Source: DASVWH01 sp036389715 (GTDB lineage Bacteria > Acidobacteriota > Blastocatellia > Pyrinomonadales > Pyrinomonadaceae). From it: 7,264 nucleotides of DNA. Made by a program: the position numbers and the translations under genes. The stretch spans positions 1 to 7,264 of the forward strand of contig DASVWH010000093.1 in NCBI GenBank assembly GCA_036389715.1. Direction: 5' to 3'. Below, piece after piece: positions 1 through 7,085 of the stretch (positions are counted from its first letter, which is position 1; each line of letters starts with the position of its first letter). A model generated the notes under the pieces. It was not told the DNA's origin and did not search any database. It saw only the letters and a program-made list of their open reading frames with translations.

Positions 1-647
1 TCGGCGACGAGCGCCTGCTCGCCCGGGTTGATGGTGTAGACGACCGTCATCCTCGTGCCGGTCGGGTCGGCGGCATCTCGGACCTGCGTGAAGCTGACCT
101 CCGCGCGGTAAAAGCCGCGGTCGCGCAGGTAAGCCTGAATCAGGTCGGCGTTGTTCTTAAGCGTCTGCTCGGAGAGGCGCGCGCCCGGCTCCAGCATGTT
201 CAGCCGTGTGCGCAGCTCGTCTTCGGAGAGCGGAGAGCCCGGCGCGATGTTGAGCGAGAGCCGCACATCCCCAACCCGCAACTGGCGCTGCACGATGAAA
301 CGCACGCACAGCGGACGGCCCGGTTGTGTGCCCGGCGCGGGCGCACAGTTTTCACCCGCCTCGACCCTGGCATTGGCAATCAGGCCGGAGTCGAAGAGAG
401 CTTGCAGCGATTCACGCACGCGGACGGCCGAGTATTCCGAGCCGGGCGCGACGCGCAGGAGCGTGGCAAACTCGGCTTCGGCCGCCGCGTCGCGCGGAGT
501 GCCTTCGATGACGACCTGGACGGACGTGATAATCCGCCCTTCGTAATCGCCCGTCTGCAACTCAGCGCGAGAGGCCGCAAAGACGGTCGCCGCGGCCAGA
601 AAGACCGCCAGCGCCGGAAGGATAAAAAAGAAGCGACGAATGCTCAC
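1..647 (-). CDS. Omp85-family outer-membrane assembly protein (BamA/TamA-like), N-terminal part, cut by window edge
   Basis: Seen: 215 codons are visible, reading off the left edge, so the beta-barrel is outside the window. The chosen start is GTG at 647. It is followed directly by a Sec signal peptide: MSIRR, a hydrophobic stretch to about residue 24, and candidate cleavage near VFA or SRA. No ATG exists before residue 151 and an upstream stop lies at 678-680. A GAG nine bases upstream is the only weak ribosome site. There is no lipobox cysteine, so this is not a TamL-like lipoprotein. Residues about 36-120 fit one POTRA domain (IITSVQVVIEG, LFDSGLIANARVEA) and about 122-208 a second (RVGDVRLSLNIAPG, AYLRDRGFYRAEV). 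C101 and C114 flank a proline/glycine-rich loop in the first domain and could form a disulfide. Known: periplasmic POTRA domains of Omp85 proteins recruit partners and feed a 16-strand barrel. Inferred: with tamB next door it may be the TamA-type partner, but BamA itself is equally possible from this fragment. Confidence 0.88.
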   Translation of the reverse strand, partial: MSIRRFFFILPALAVFLAAATVFAASRAELQTGDYEGRIITSVQVVIEGTPRDAAAEAEFATLLRVAPGSEYSAVRVRESLQALFDSGLIANARVEAGENCAPAPGTQPGRPLCVRFIVQRQLRVGDVRLSLNIAPGSPLSEDELRTRLNMLEPGARLSEQTLKNNADLIQAYLRDRGFYRAEVSFTQVRDAADPTGTRMTVVYTINPGEQALVA

Positions 648-789
648 CCTTATGATCTCGGGGCTCGAATTAAGGATTTAACCGTTGATGTAATCATGTC
701 GTCATCGATTCATTTACTCATTTAACAATTCACCGGGTAGCTCGATGAAGCAATGATGACGTGAACAAATGAATCAAGCTCTTGCGCTC
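648..789. other. AT-rich intergenic gap between tamB and the Omp85 gene
   Basis: These 142 bases are clearly more AT-rich than the flanking coding DNA. They must hold the end of the tamB transcript and/or a promoter and leader for the downstream Omp85 gene. I see no convincing -35/-10 pair at normal spacing on the minus strand; TTAAAT at 676-681 is the best -10-like element but lacks a good -35. No GC-rich hairpin followed by a T-run marks a terminator, so read-through from tamB is possible. The inverted repeat at 707-775 lies inside. Confidence 0.6.
707..775. repeat. Imperfect inverted repeat in the tamB-Omp85 gap
   Basis: GATTCATTT at 707-715 is a perfect inverted match to AAATGAATC at 767-775. 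The match extends inward to TTCAC (729-733) against GTGAA (761-765), because the left arm reads like the right arm with about 12 extra bases inserted. The left arm also contains a short direct repeat, CATTTA at 711-716 and 719-724. In addition GTCATC at 701-706 matches GATGAC at 755-760, and that pairing would cross the first. The function is unknown: RNA structure, a protein site or a remnant repeat are all possible. Confidence 0.5.
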
Positions 790-3700
790 TTAAAATCTCT
801 TACGGAAACGGATCTCGAAGCTGAAATTATCGTTACGCGAGCCGAGGCCGCTGACGCTCCCCTGCTCGTACTGTGCGACGAAGGAGAGCCGGTTCGAGAC
901 GCGGTATTCGAGCGCCAGCACCTGGTTCTGGTTCGAGGTGACGTTGGTCGAATAAGTGATGGACAGGTTCCGGTTGATCTGGCGTCCGACGGTCAGGCGC
1001 GCGGTCGGGCTCTCGCCGCCGCGCCCGGCAATCAGCGGGTCAATCTCGAAACGGTTCAAGCCGAAGAGCCTGTTGGTCGCACGCTGGACGGGCGCGTTAA
1101 TCAGTCTTTCGGTCAGCAGGCTGGCCGCCGTGCCGAGGCCAGACTGCGCGAGCGTCGAGGCGCTGGTGTCGCCCGACGCCAGGTTGCCCGTCAGGATCAG
1201 CGAGACGACATCGGCCTGCGGCAATGCCGGGTCGGAGCGCACGGTCGCGCTCGGCTGCGAGAGCGGGCCGGTCAGAGAGGCGACCACCGTGTAGCCCCTG
1301 ACCTCGCCCTCGACCTGAATATTGAGAATCGGGTCGGCGTCGCGCTGTGCCGGTAAATCTATGAAGGCGCGCTGGACCTCGTAGCGGTCGTTGCGGAAAT
1401 TGAGCGTCCCGCGCGTGGCCGTGATGCGGCCGGAGACTATCGGGTCTTCGAGCGGCCCCGTGACGCGCAGGCTGACGGAGCCGGAGATGTCCGCCAGGTT
1501 GTTGCGCACGACCAGGGCGTCGCGCCCGACGACGATCAGGTCGAGTTGCGTCGTCGCGCCGAGCGCAGAGTCGCCGCCGCCTTCCGTCAGAGAGGCTTCG
1601 CGGCGGCGGTTAATCAGGGTCGCCAGCTCTATGTCTTCCCTGTATTCGGCGCGGCGCAGGTTGACCGTGCCGCTGATGATCTGCCCGCGCGTCGTGCCGT
1701 TGAGCTGAAGGTCCGCGTCGGCCGTTGACCTGAAGCCTTCCGGGTACGGGACCGTCACGTCCTCGCCGTGAATGCTGAACTGGTAGCGCGAGGGCGTGAA
1801 GCCTGCGAGCAGAACGCCGCCCGCCAGGGTCACGCGCCCGCCGCCGAGCGTGCCGCTCGACTCGACCTGCGCGAGGTTCGAGTTAAAACGCACCGAGCCT
1901 TTGACGTTCGTCAGGTTCAGGCGCTCGTCGCCGATGAAGGTGGCGATGGAAGCGCCCGTCAGCGAGGCCGTCCCGGTCAGGCGCGGCTGCTCGAAGCTGC
2001 CGCCGACGCGGACCGCAGCATCGGCCGTGCCCGAGAGAATGACGTTCGGCGAGAGACCGTTCAGGACGCGCAGGTTGAGCCGCCCGTCAATGGTCAGGCT
2101 CTGCTGCCCGCCGGGGCCGAGCGCCAGCCGTCCGCCGAAAGTGACGTTCGTATCCTGGCCCGTGAACTGCGTCCGCTCGAAGAAGACTTCGCTGGTCGAA
2201 AACTGCACGAGCAGCGGCGAGACGGCCCGCAACTGGATGTCTTCGATCTGGACCGTCAGGTCCGTGAAGTTGGCCGTCCCGCTCAGGCCGCCGAGGCCAT
2301 ACTCGGTCTCGCCCTCCGCGTTCTCAGTTATCAGATTGCCGCTGGCCCTGAGCGTCCCGGTCGCCGTCCCCGTCACACGGACATCGGTTTCGGGCAGGAC
2401 CAACTGGAAGAGCCTGGTCAAATCCGTGCCGGTCAGGGTCGTCTCGACGACGGCAGGCAATTCTGGCCTGCTTAAATCAACGCGCGCCGCGATGACCTGC
2501 TGCTGATTGCCGAGCAGCCCCGTCGTAAAGCTGACGTTCAACTGCCTGTTCTCGGTGCGCCCGACGAGCGACAGCGTCCCGGCGGGTCGGCCGTTGACCG
2601 TCACGTCGCGGCCCTGCCCGTCAAAGTTGACCTCGAAGTTGGAGAAGTCGTTCTCGGAGAGAGTGCCCCTGATGCTCGCGTTGAGATCGGCCAGGCCCGT
2701 CAGGCGCGGCAGCGCACCCGCGCGCGGGGCGAAGGCCGACAGGCGCTCCAGTTGAATCCCGGTCGCGCGTGCCTGTAGGTCGAGCGCCTGATTCGAGAGA
2801 TTGACAGTTCCAGAGGCGGTAATCAGTCCGGCGTTGAGCCTGGCCTCGACCGTCTGCAAAGTGACGATTGAGCCGTTGAAACTGGCGCGCGCCAGGATGC
2901 TCTGGAAGGGCTCATTGGAGATGCGTCCGGCGCCGAAGCGCAGCTCCGCGTCTCCGCTCATCGCATCCGGCAGGCCACTCACATTGATCTTGCCCGAAAT
3001 CTCCGACTCGACCCCGAGGCCCGCCAGCTTCGGACTCAGGACGGCCAGCGCCGCCGAGAGATTGCCCGCGTTGACGCGGTCGAGCGTCGCGTTAATCGAG
3101 ATATTGTTCGTCGCATTGAAGGGGGCTGTCAGGGCAAACTGCATCCCGCCGCCGTCGCGCTCCGTCAACTGCCCGTTAGTGATGCGCAGCTCGTCCGGCG
3201 TCGTCGTGATATTGGCGGCGATTGCGCCGAGGTCGCGCCCGTTCATCATCAGGCTATCGAGCGCGGCGCGCCCGTCAATGCTCGGCGCCTTGAGACGCCC
3301 GCGGACGGTCCCGTTGAAGGTCAGGTTCCCGGCCAGCTCGATCTTGTTTCTCTCAAGCTGAGTCTCCACGTCGGGCAAGAGTCCGGTCGAGACGAGCACC
3401 TGCTGAAGCTCCGCGGCGTTGGAAGAGGCGAGCGCCAGTTGCAGGTTCGACTCGTCGCGCGCAATCGAGAACTGGCCTGAAGCGTTCAACTCAGAGGCCG
3501 CCGTCCGCAGGTTGGCGCGCTCGATATCGAAGAGGCCGCGATCAGCACGGAGCGCGACTTCGCCGCTGAGAGGCGTGCGCCCGCTCGCATCGTCGCCGGT
3601 CTCGCCGGTGAAGGTCGCCCGGGCCGTCCCGCTCGCCGCGCCGACGTTAGTCCCCGGAAACGACAGGTTGATCGTCCCGGTGGCTTTACCTGCAACCGGA

Positions 3701-5784
3701 ATCACGCGCGCCGAAACGGTCGAGACGAGCTTGCCTATGTCCAGGTTGCTGAACTCCGCGGCGATGCGCGACGCCCCGCCGCGAGCCGTGCTGACCGTGG
3801 CGTTACCGGCCGCCCGGCCGCCCAGGATGTCCGCGTTGAAATTGTTCAGCTGGACTTGGCTATTGGTCGCAACCACGCTGGCGCGCGCCGCCCCCAGGTT
3901 GATCTGGCCGAGGACGCCGCCGCCGAGGCTCAAATCCGCGCTGACGCGGTAGCGGTCGCCGCGCTCGACCGTGAAGACCGGACGCGACAGTCGCACGTTA
4001 TCCACGCGCCCGCCCTCGAAGCCGCGGCTTTTGGCGAGCGTCACGGTCCCGGCGTTGATGTCGCCGCTTGAGCCCTGCACGCGCCCGTCGCGAATGGCCA
4101 GGCGAACGCCCGCGATATTGAGGCTGCCGACCTGCGCGCCGCCCGCATTGAGGCTGCCGACGCGCAGCGCGTCCGTCTCGATGGTGGTCGCATTGTCGCG
4201 CGCGACTATCGAGACGCCGCTTGCCGAGAGGCCGCCGACGCGCGCTCCCGAAGACTGAATCGTGCCCGCCTGCACGCTCGCGACCGTGGCGGTGGTGACG
4301 CCGTTCTCCGTCCGCCCGTGCAGACCAGTGGCCTGCAAGCCGCCGACCGTCGCTCCGGATGCGTTGAGACGGCTGGCGGTCAGGCGGCTGGCCGAGTAGG
4401 TCAAGACCTTATCGCGCGACTCGGCCGCCACGTCGCTCAGGACCAGCCCGGCGACGCTTCCGTCGGGGCTCCGTGCGGCGGCGGCGCGCAGCTCTCCGAG
4501 CCAGCGAAAGTCCGTGCCGGTGCCCATCACTCCGCCCGTCAACTGCACCATGTTGAGCTGGAAATCGCCCGCCGTTAAAAGCTCCGCGACGGCCCGCCCG
4601 TTGGCCTCGTAGCTCTTGCCTTCGCCGGAAACCTTCGCGTTCGCGTTCAGGGCCTGGAGGCGCACGCCGTCGGCCGCCAGCGCGTCAGACTTAACGTCGC
4701 CGTCGAAGACGTACTTCGAGCCCTCGCCGCTGATAGTGCCGCTCAGGTTGCCGACGCCGCGCAGGGCCATGCCCGGTTGCAGGATGTCGGAAGCCTGCGT
4801 CAGGTCAATCATCGAGTCGAGCTTCATCCGGTAGCGGAACTCGCGCCAGTCGTCCATCGTGCCGCTCAGGCGGGCTTCCGCCACGGGCGAGCGCAAGGTC
4901 AGCTCCTGGATGTCGGCGCGAGTTTGATTGACGCTCCCGCGCGCCGTAATGTCTATGTTATTGACGGCCGGGCTGCCGTCGTAAACGAAGGTCGAGTTGG
5001 TGGACGAGAGGACGACCCTGTTCATCCGGCTCGCTTCGGGCGCGTTCGGGTCCTCGGGCTCGACCGTGGCGACGAGGTTGCGCGCTTCGCCCGAGAGGTC
5101 GTGCTGCACGTCGCCGTAATGGACGATGGCGCTGTTGAGCCTGATCTTCGCCGTCGAATAGGCGAAGAGGATGCGCTGGTTGGGGTCGGGCGGCGGCAGG
5201 TGTATGTTGCGAAAATTCGAGTTGCCCTCGGCGTCGAACTTGACCCAGACTTCGAGGCCGTCTATGTCCAGCTCTTCGAGGTTGATGTTGCGGCGCAGGC
5301 TCAGCGCGTAGAGGTCCGAGATGCGCACCTTTGCCAGCATCCGGTCAACCTTGCCGAGCTTCTCGCCCGTCTGCTGATCGTAAAGCTGAATGTCGCGCAT
5401 CTCGACCGTGCGCGGGCCGAACGCCGTATGGAACTCTTTGATGTCGGCGCGGATGCCGTACTGCGCGAGAGTGTCCTTGATCTGGTTGGCGATGTAGCGA
5501 TCAATGTAGCCGAGGCGATAGGCGACGACGCCGACGAGAATCAGGACGACGACGCCGACGGCCAGGGCAAGGGTCGCGATAAAGGCGTTGCGGCGCGTCA
5601 GGAAACGGCGGCGGCGGCCCTGCGGCGTGAGGGGCTCGGGGCGGTCGGCGTCGCGCTCGGCAATCCTCTCGGCAGCGGGCGGCAGCGGCGCGTCCCCTTC
5701 CGATTGAAGCGCATCCCTTATGTTGCTCTTGTCATTCTCCGGCGACGAGGCGGAGGAATGTTCGTCGCGATCATCAACGGGCAT
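790..5784 (-). CDS. tamB: TamB-family translocation/assembly and lipid-transport protein (DUF490)
   Basis: Seen: 1,664 residues from ATG at 5784 to TAA at 790-792. The start has no clear ribosome site (AAGG lies 16 bases upstream), but the next Met is past the membrane segment. Residues 1-65 form a charged tail ending in RRRR and TRR, followed by one membrane helix (about 66-89), so the N-terminus is in the cytoplasm and the rest in the periplasm. Residues about 95-200 (IKDTLAQYGI, LEELDIDGLEVWV) resemble the AsmA/VPS13-like start. The body is beta-rich, with many glycine/asparagine-capped strands and a 36-residue repeat at 444-593. From about 1340 to the end lies the TamB domain (LATLINRRREASL, DPILNIQVEGEVRGY, ADVVSLILTG), ending in the strand SFEIRFRKRF. 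No cysteine occurs anywhere. Known: TamB-family proteins form a long hydrophobic groove that carries phospholipids and pairs with an Omp85 protein. Odd: it is longer than E. coli TamB (about 1,260 residues), and tamB precedes the Omp85 gene, the reverse of E. coli tamA-tamB. Confidence 0.95.
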   Translation of the reverse strand: MPVDDRDEHSSASSPENDKSNIRDALQSEGDAPLPPAAERIAERDADRPEPLTPQGRRRRFLTRRNAFIATLALAVGVVVLILVGVVAYRLGYIDRYIANQIKDTLAQYGIRADIKEFHTAFGPRTVEMRDIQLYDQQTGEKLGKVDRMLAKVRISDLYALSLRRNINLEELDIDGLEVWVKFDAEGNSNFRNIHLPPPDPNQRILFAYSTAKIRLNSAIVHYGDVQHDLSGEARNLVATVEPEDPNAPEASRMNRVVLSSTNSTFVYDGSPAVNNIDITARGSVNQTRADIQELTLRSPVAEARLSGTMDDWREFRYRMKLDSMIDLTQASDILQPGMALRGVGNLSGTISGEGSKYVFDGDVKSDALAADGVRLQALNANAKVSGEGKSYEANGRAVAELLTAGDFQLNMVQLTGGVMGTGTDFRWLGELRAAAARSPDGSVAGLVLSDVAAESRDKVLTYSASRLTASRLNASGATVGGLQATGLHGRTENGVTTATVASVQAGTIQSSGARVGGLSASGVSIVARDNATTIETDALRVGSLNAGGAQVGSLNIAGVRLAIRDGRVQGSSGDINAGTVTLAKSRGFEGGRVDNVRLSRPVFTVERGDRYRVSADLSLGGGVLGQINLGAARASVVATNSQVQLNNFNADILGGRAAGNATVSTARGGASRIAAEFSNLDIGKLVSTVSARVIPVAGKATGTINLSFPGTNVGAASGTARATFTGETGDDASGRTPLSGEVALRADRGLFDIERANLRTAASELNASGQFSIARDESNLQLALASSNAAELQQVLVSTGLLPDVETQLERNKIELAGNLTFNGTVRGRLKAPSIDGRAALDSLMMNGRDLGAIAANITTTPDELRITNGQLTERDGGGMQFALTAPFNATNNISINATLDRVNAGNLSAALAVLSPKLAGLGVESEISGKINVSGLPDAMSGDAELRFGAGRISNEPFQSILARASFNGSIVTLQTVEARLNAGLITASGTVNLSNQALDLQARATGIQLERLSAFAPRAGALPRLTGLADLNASIRGTLSENDFSNFEVNFDGQGRDVTVNGRPAGTLSLVGRTENRQLNVSFTTGLLGNQQQVIAARVDLSRPELPAVVETTLTGTDLTRLFQLVLPETDVRVTGTATGTLRASGNLITENAEGETEYGLGGLSGTANFTDLTVQIEDIQLRAVSPLLVQFSTSEVFFERTQFTGQDTNVTFGGRLALGPGGQQSLTIDGRLNLRVLNGLSPNVILSGTADAAVRVGGSFEQPRLTGTASLTGASIATFIGDERLNLTNVKGSVRFNSNLAQVESSGTLGGGRVTLAGGVLLAGFTPSRYQFSIHGEDVTVPYPEGFRSTADADLQLNGTTRGQIISGTVNLRRAEYREDIELATLINRRREASLTEGGGDSALGATTQLDLIVVGRDALVVRNNLADISGSVSLRVTGPLEDPIVSGRITATRGTLNFRNDRYEVQRAFIDLPAQRDADPILNIQVEGEVRGYTVVASLTGPLSQPSATVRSDPALPQADVVSLILTGNLASGDTSASTLAQSGLGTAASLLTERLINAPVQRATNRLFGLNRFEIDPLIAGRGGESPTARLTVGRQINRNLSITYSTNVTSNQNQVLALEYRVSNRLSFVAQYEQGSVSGLGSRNDNFSFEIRFRKRF
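4006..4455 (-). repeat. 36-residue tandem repeat within TamB
   Basis: TamB residues 444-593 form about four units. The anchor valines are at 444, 480, 516 and 552, exactly 36 residues apart, with the next unit beginning at V594 after 42 residues. Each unit starts with V-[AG]-[GS]-L (VAGL, VGGL, VGGL, VGSL); units 2-4 continue with a G-[LV] four residues later (VGGLQATGL, VGGLSASGV, VGSLNIAGV), and units 1-3 end in a turn like SGAT, SGAR or GGAQ. A perfect 15-base DNA repeat, ATTGAGGCTGCCGAC, occurs at 4117-4131 and 4147-4161 and encodes the VGSLN pair ten residues apart. The period suits a fixed number of beta strands per turn of a TamB-type groove (inference). Confidence 0.7.
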
Positions 5785-5921
5785 AAAACGCAGGCGCTAA
5801 CCTTAATTGTCCGGCCAGCAGCAAGTTCAAATTAGAATGCGGGAGAGCGATCAAGCAGTTCAGAGTTCCGGGTGCGGAGTTCGGCAGTCCGGTTCTCAAA
5901 CCGAAACTCCGTTACGTCGAG
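5785..5921. other. Intergenic gap between the riboflavin gene and tamB
   Basis: These 137 bases lie between the riboflavin gene stop (TAG at 5922-5924) and the tamB ATG. They contain the hairpin at 5877-5909 and no open frame with a believable start. No standard -35/-10 pair at 16-18 base spacing stands out on the minus strand; TTGAAC at 5825-5830 is -35-like but has only a poor -10 downstream. Whether tamB is read through from the riboflavin gene or has its own promoter cannot be decided here. Confidence 0.55.
5877..5909 (-). repeat. Hairpin just downstream of the riboflavin gene, two alternative foldings
   Basis: The outer arms GAGTTCGG (5877-5884) and CCGAAACTC (5901-5909) pair with one bulged base. 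The inner arms CGGTT (5890-5894) and AACCG (5899-5903) pair around a CTCA loop. The two foldings share bases 5901-5903 and so exclude each other. It lies about 13 bases past the riboflavin gene stop. No T-run follows in the direction of transcription, so it is not a standard intrinsic terminator; it may stabilise an mRNA end, or it may be chance. Confidence 0.4.
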
Positions 5922-7085
5922 CTATAATTTGTCCGCAGACTCTCTCTCAGTCGCGGGAAAGCCGAGCGGGACGTTGCCGACGACTTCCAGCTCGAAGCCT
6001 TCGAGCGCCGCCACCTTCGGCGGGTGGTTCGAGAGCAGCAGGATGCGGCTGAGGCCCAGTTCGTGCAGAATCTGCGCGCCGACGCCGTAGTCGCGGTTCG
6101 TCCCGTAGCCAGTCTGCACGCTGGCCTCCTGCTGGCTAAACCCGTGCTCCTGCATGAGCGCGTAGGTGCGCAGTTGATGGACCAGGTCGAGCCCGTGCTC
6201 GCGCTGGCGCAGGTAGAGCACGACGCCGCGCCCGGCCGCCGCGATCTTCTCCAAAGACGTGTGAAGCTGAAAGCCCGTGTCTCCGATCAAAGTGCCGAAC
6301 ATGGCGAACGTGACGTTCTCCGTGTGGACGCGAACCAGGACGGGCTCGGGCGTGGCGACATCGCCCATCACCATCGCGACGTGTATCTCCTGGTTGATGA
6401 CGTTCTCGAAGGCGATGGCGCGGAAGCGTCCGTAGACGGTCGGCAGCTCCGTCTCGGCGACGCGACGAACGAGCACTTCCTTGCGGATGCGATAGCGGAC
6501 CAGCTCGGCCACGGAGATCATCTTCAAATCGTGGAGGCGCGCGAACTGCTCCAATTCCGGGAGCCGCGCCATCGTCCCGTCCGGGTTCATAATCTCGCAG
6601 ATAACGCCAGCCGGATAAAGCCCCGCGATGCGCGCCATGTCAACGCTCGCTTCCGTTTGTCCGGGCCGGACCAGGACGCCGCCCTTGCGTGCGCGCAGCG
6701 GGAAGATGTGGCCGGGACGCGCCAGGTCCTGCGGGCGCGTTTTCGGATCAACGGCGGTCAGGATGGTGGTCGCGCGGTCGGCCGCCGAGATGCCGGTCGT
6801 GACGCCCTTGCGGGCTTCGATTGAGACGGTGAAAGCGGTCCCGAGGAAAGAGGTGTTGTCGGCCACCTGCATCGTCAGGTGCAGCTCGTCGCAGCGGTCT
6901 TCCGTCAGCGGCATGCAGATCAGCCCGCGCGCATGCGTCGCCATGAAGTTGATAATCTCGGGCGTGATTTTCTCAGCCGCACAGACCAGATCGCCCTCAT
7001 TCTCGCGGTCTTCGTCGTCAACGATGATAATCATGCGCCCGTCGCGTATCTCCGCGGCGGCGTCTTCGATGGAAGCGAAAGGCAT
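5922..7085 (-). CDS. ribB: RibBA-type protein: intact DHBP synthase (RibB) fused to a degenerate GTP cyclohydrolase II (RibA-like) domain
   Basis: Seen: 387 residues from ATG at 7085, giving MPFASIEDAAAEIRDGR, the usual start of this family; an in-frame TTG at 7121 would add 12 atypical residues. Residues 1-205 carry the RibB signatures: DDEDRENEGD (23-32), HARG (51-54), GVTTGISAADR (94-104), RPGHIFPL (123-130), TEA (144-146) and CEIMNPDGTMAR (163-174). Known: RibB makes 3,4-dihydroxy-2-butanone 4-phosphate from ribulose 5-phosphate for riboflavin synthesis, in the cytoplasm. Residues about 207-387 have a RibA fold signature (VYGRFRAIAFEN, RDYGVGAQILHELG) but lack its zinc site: the three cysteine positions are N257, G268 and T270, and this half has no cysteine at all. 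The GTP-contacting EGR is replaced by REH (295-297), while R331 and K357 remain. Inferred: RibB is active and the RibA half is catalytically dead, perhaps regulatory or structural, as proposed for RibBX hybrids. The C-terminus (PATERESADKL) also lacks the usual tail. Confidence 0.93.
   Translation of the reverse strand: MPFASIEDAAAEIRDGRMIIIVDDEDRENEGDLVCAAEKITPEIINFMATHARGLICMPLTEDRCDELHLTMQVADNTSFLGTAFTVSIEARKGVTTGISAADRATTILTAVDPKTRPQDLARPGHIFPLRARKGGVLVRPGQTEASVDMARIAGLYPAGVICEIMNPDGTMARLPELEQFARLHDLKMISVAELVRYRIRKEVLVRRVAETELPTVYGRFRAIAFENVINQEIHVAMVMGDVATPEPVLVRVHTENVTFAMFGTLIGDTGFQLHTSLEKIAAAGRGVVLYLRQREHGLDLVHQLRTYALMQEHGFSQQEASVQTGYGTNRDYGVGAQILHELGLSRILLLSNHPPKVAALEGFELEVVGNVPLGFPATERESADKL

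Noticed and set aside
1768..2506. Two overlapping plus-strand frames of about 235 codons
   Set aside because: Both are antisense to the tamB body, overlap each other in different frames and resemble no known protein.
4777..5835. 352-codon open frame on the plus strand
   Set aside because: It lies antisense to the N-terminal part of tamB, whose membrane anchor and domain start are clear. The translation is low-complexity Ala/Arg/Val/Asp with no family resemblance, typical of shadows in GC-rich DNA.
5923..5928. Perfect TATAAT on the plus strand
   Set aside because: There is no -35-like element 16-18 bases upstream, and it would drive transcription antisense into the riboflavin gene with no gene to read; the stop-codon region explains it by chance.
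6264..6332. Sequencing error or frameshift as the cause of the missing RibA cysteines
   Set aside because: The frame is continuous, and conserved residues on both sides and between the cysteine positions (RVH, E256, T259, G264, L266, G271, QL) stay in register, so substitution rather than frameshift is the explanation.
6024..6824. 266-codon plus-strand open frame
   Set aside because: It is antisense to the riboflavin gene, whose RibB motifs are unmistakable.
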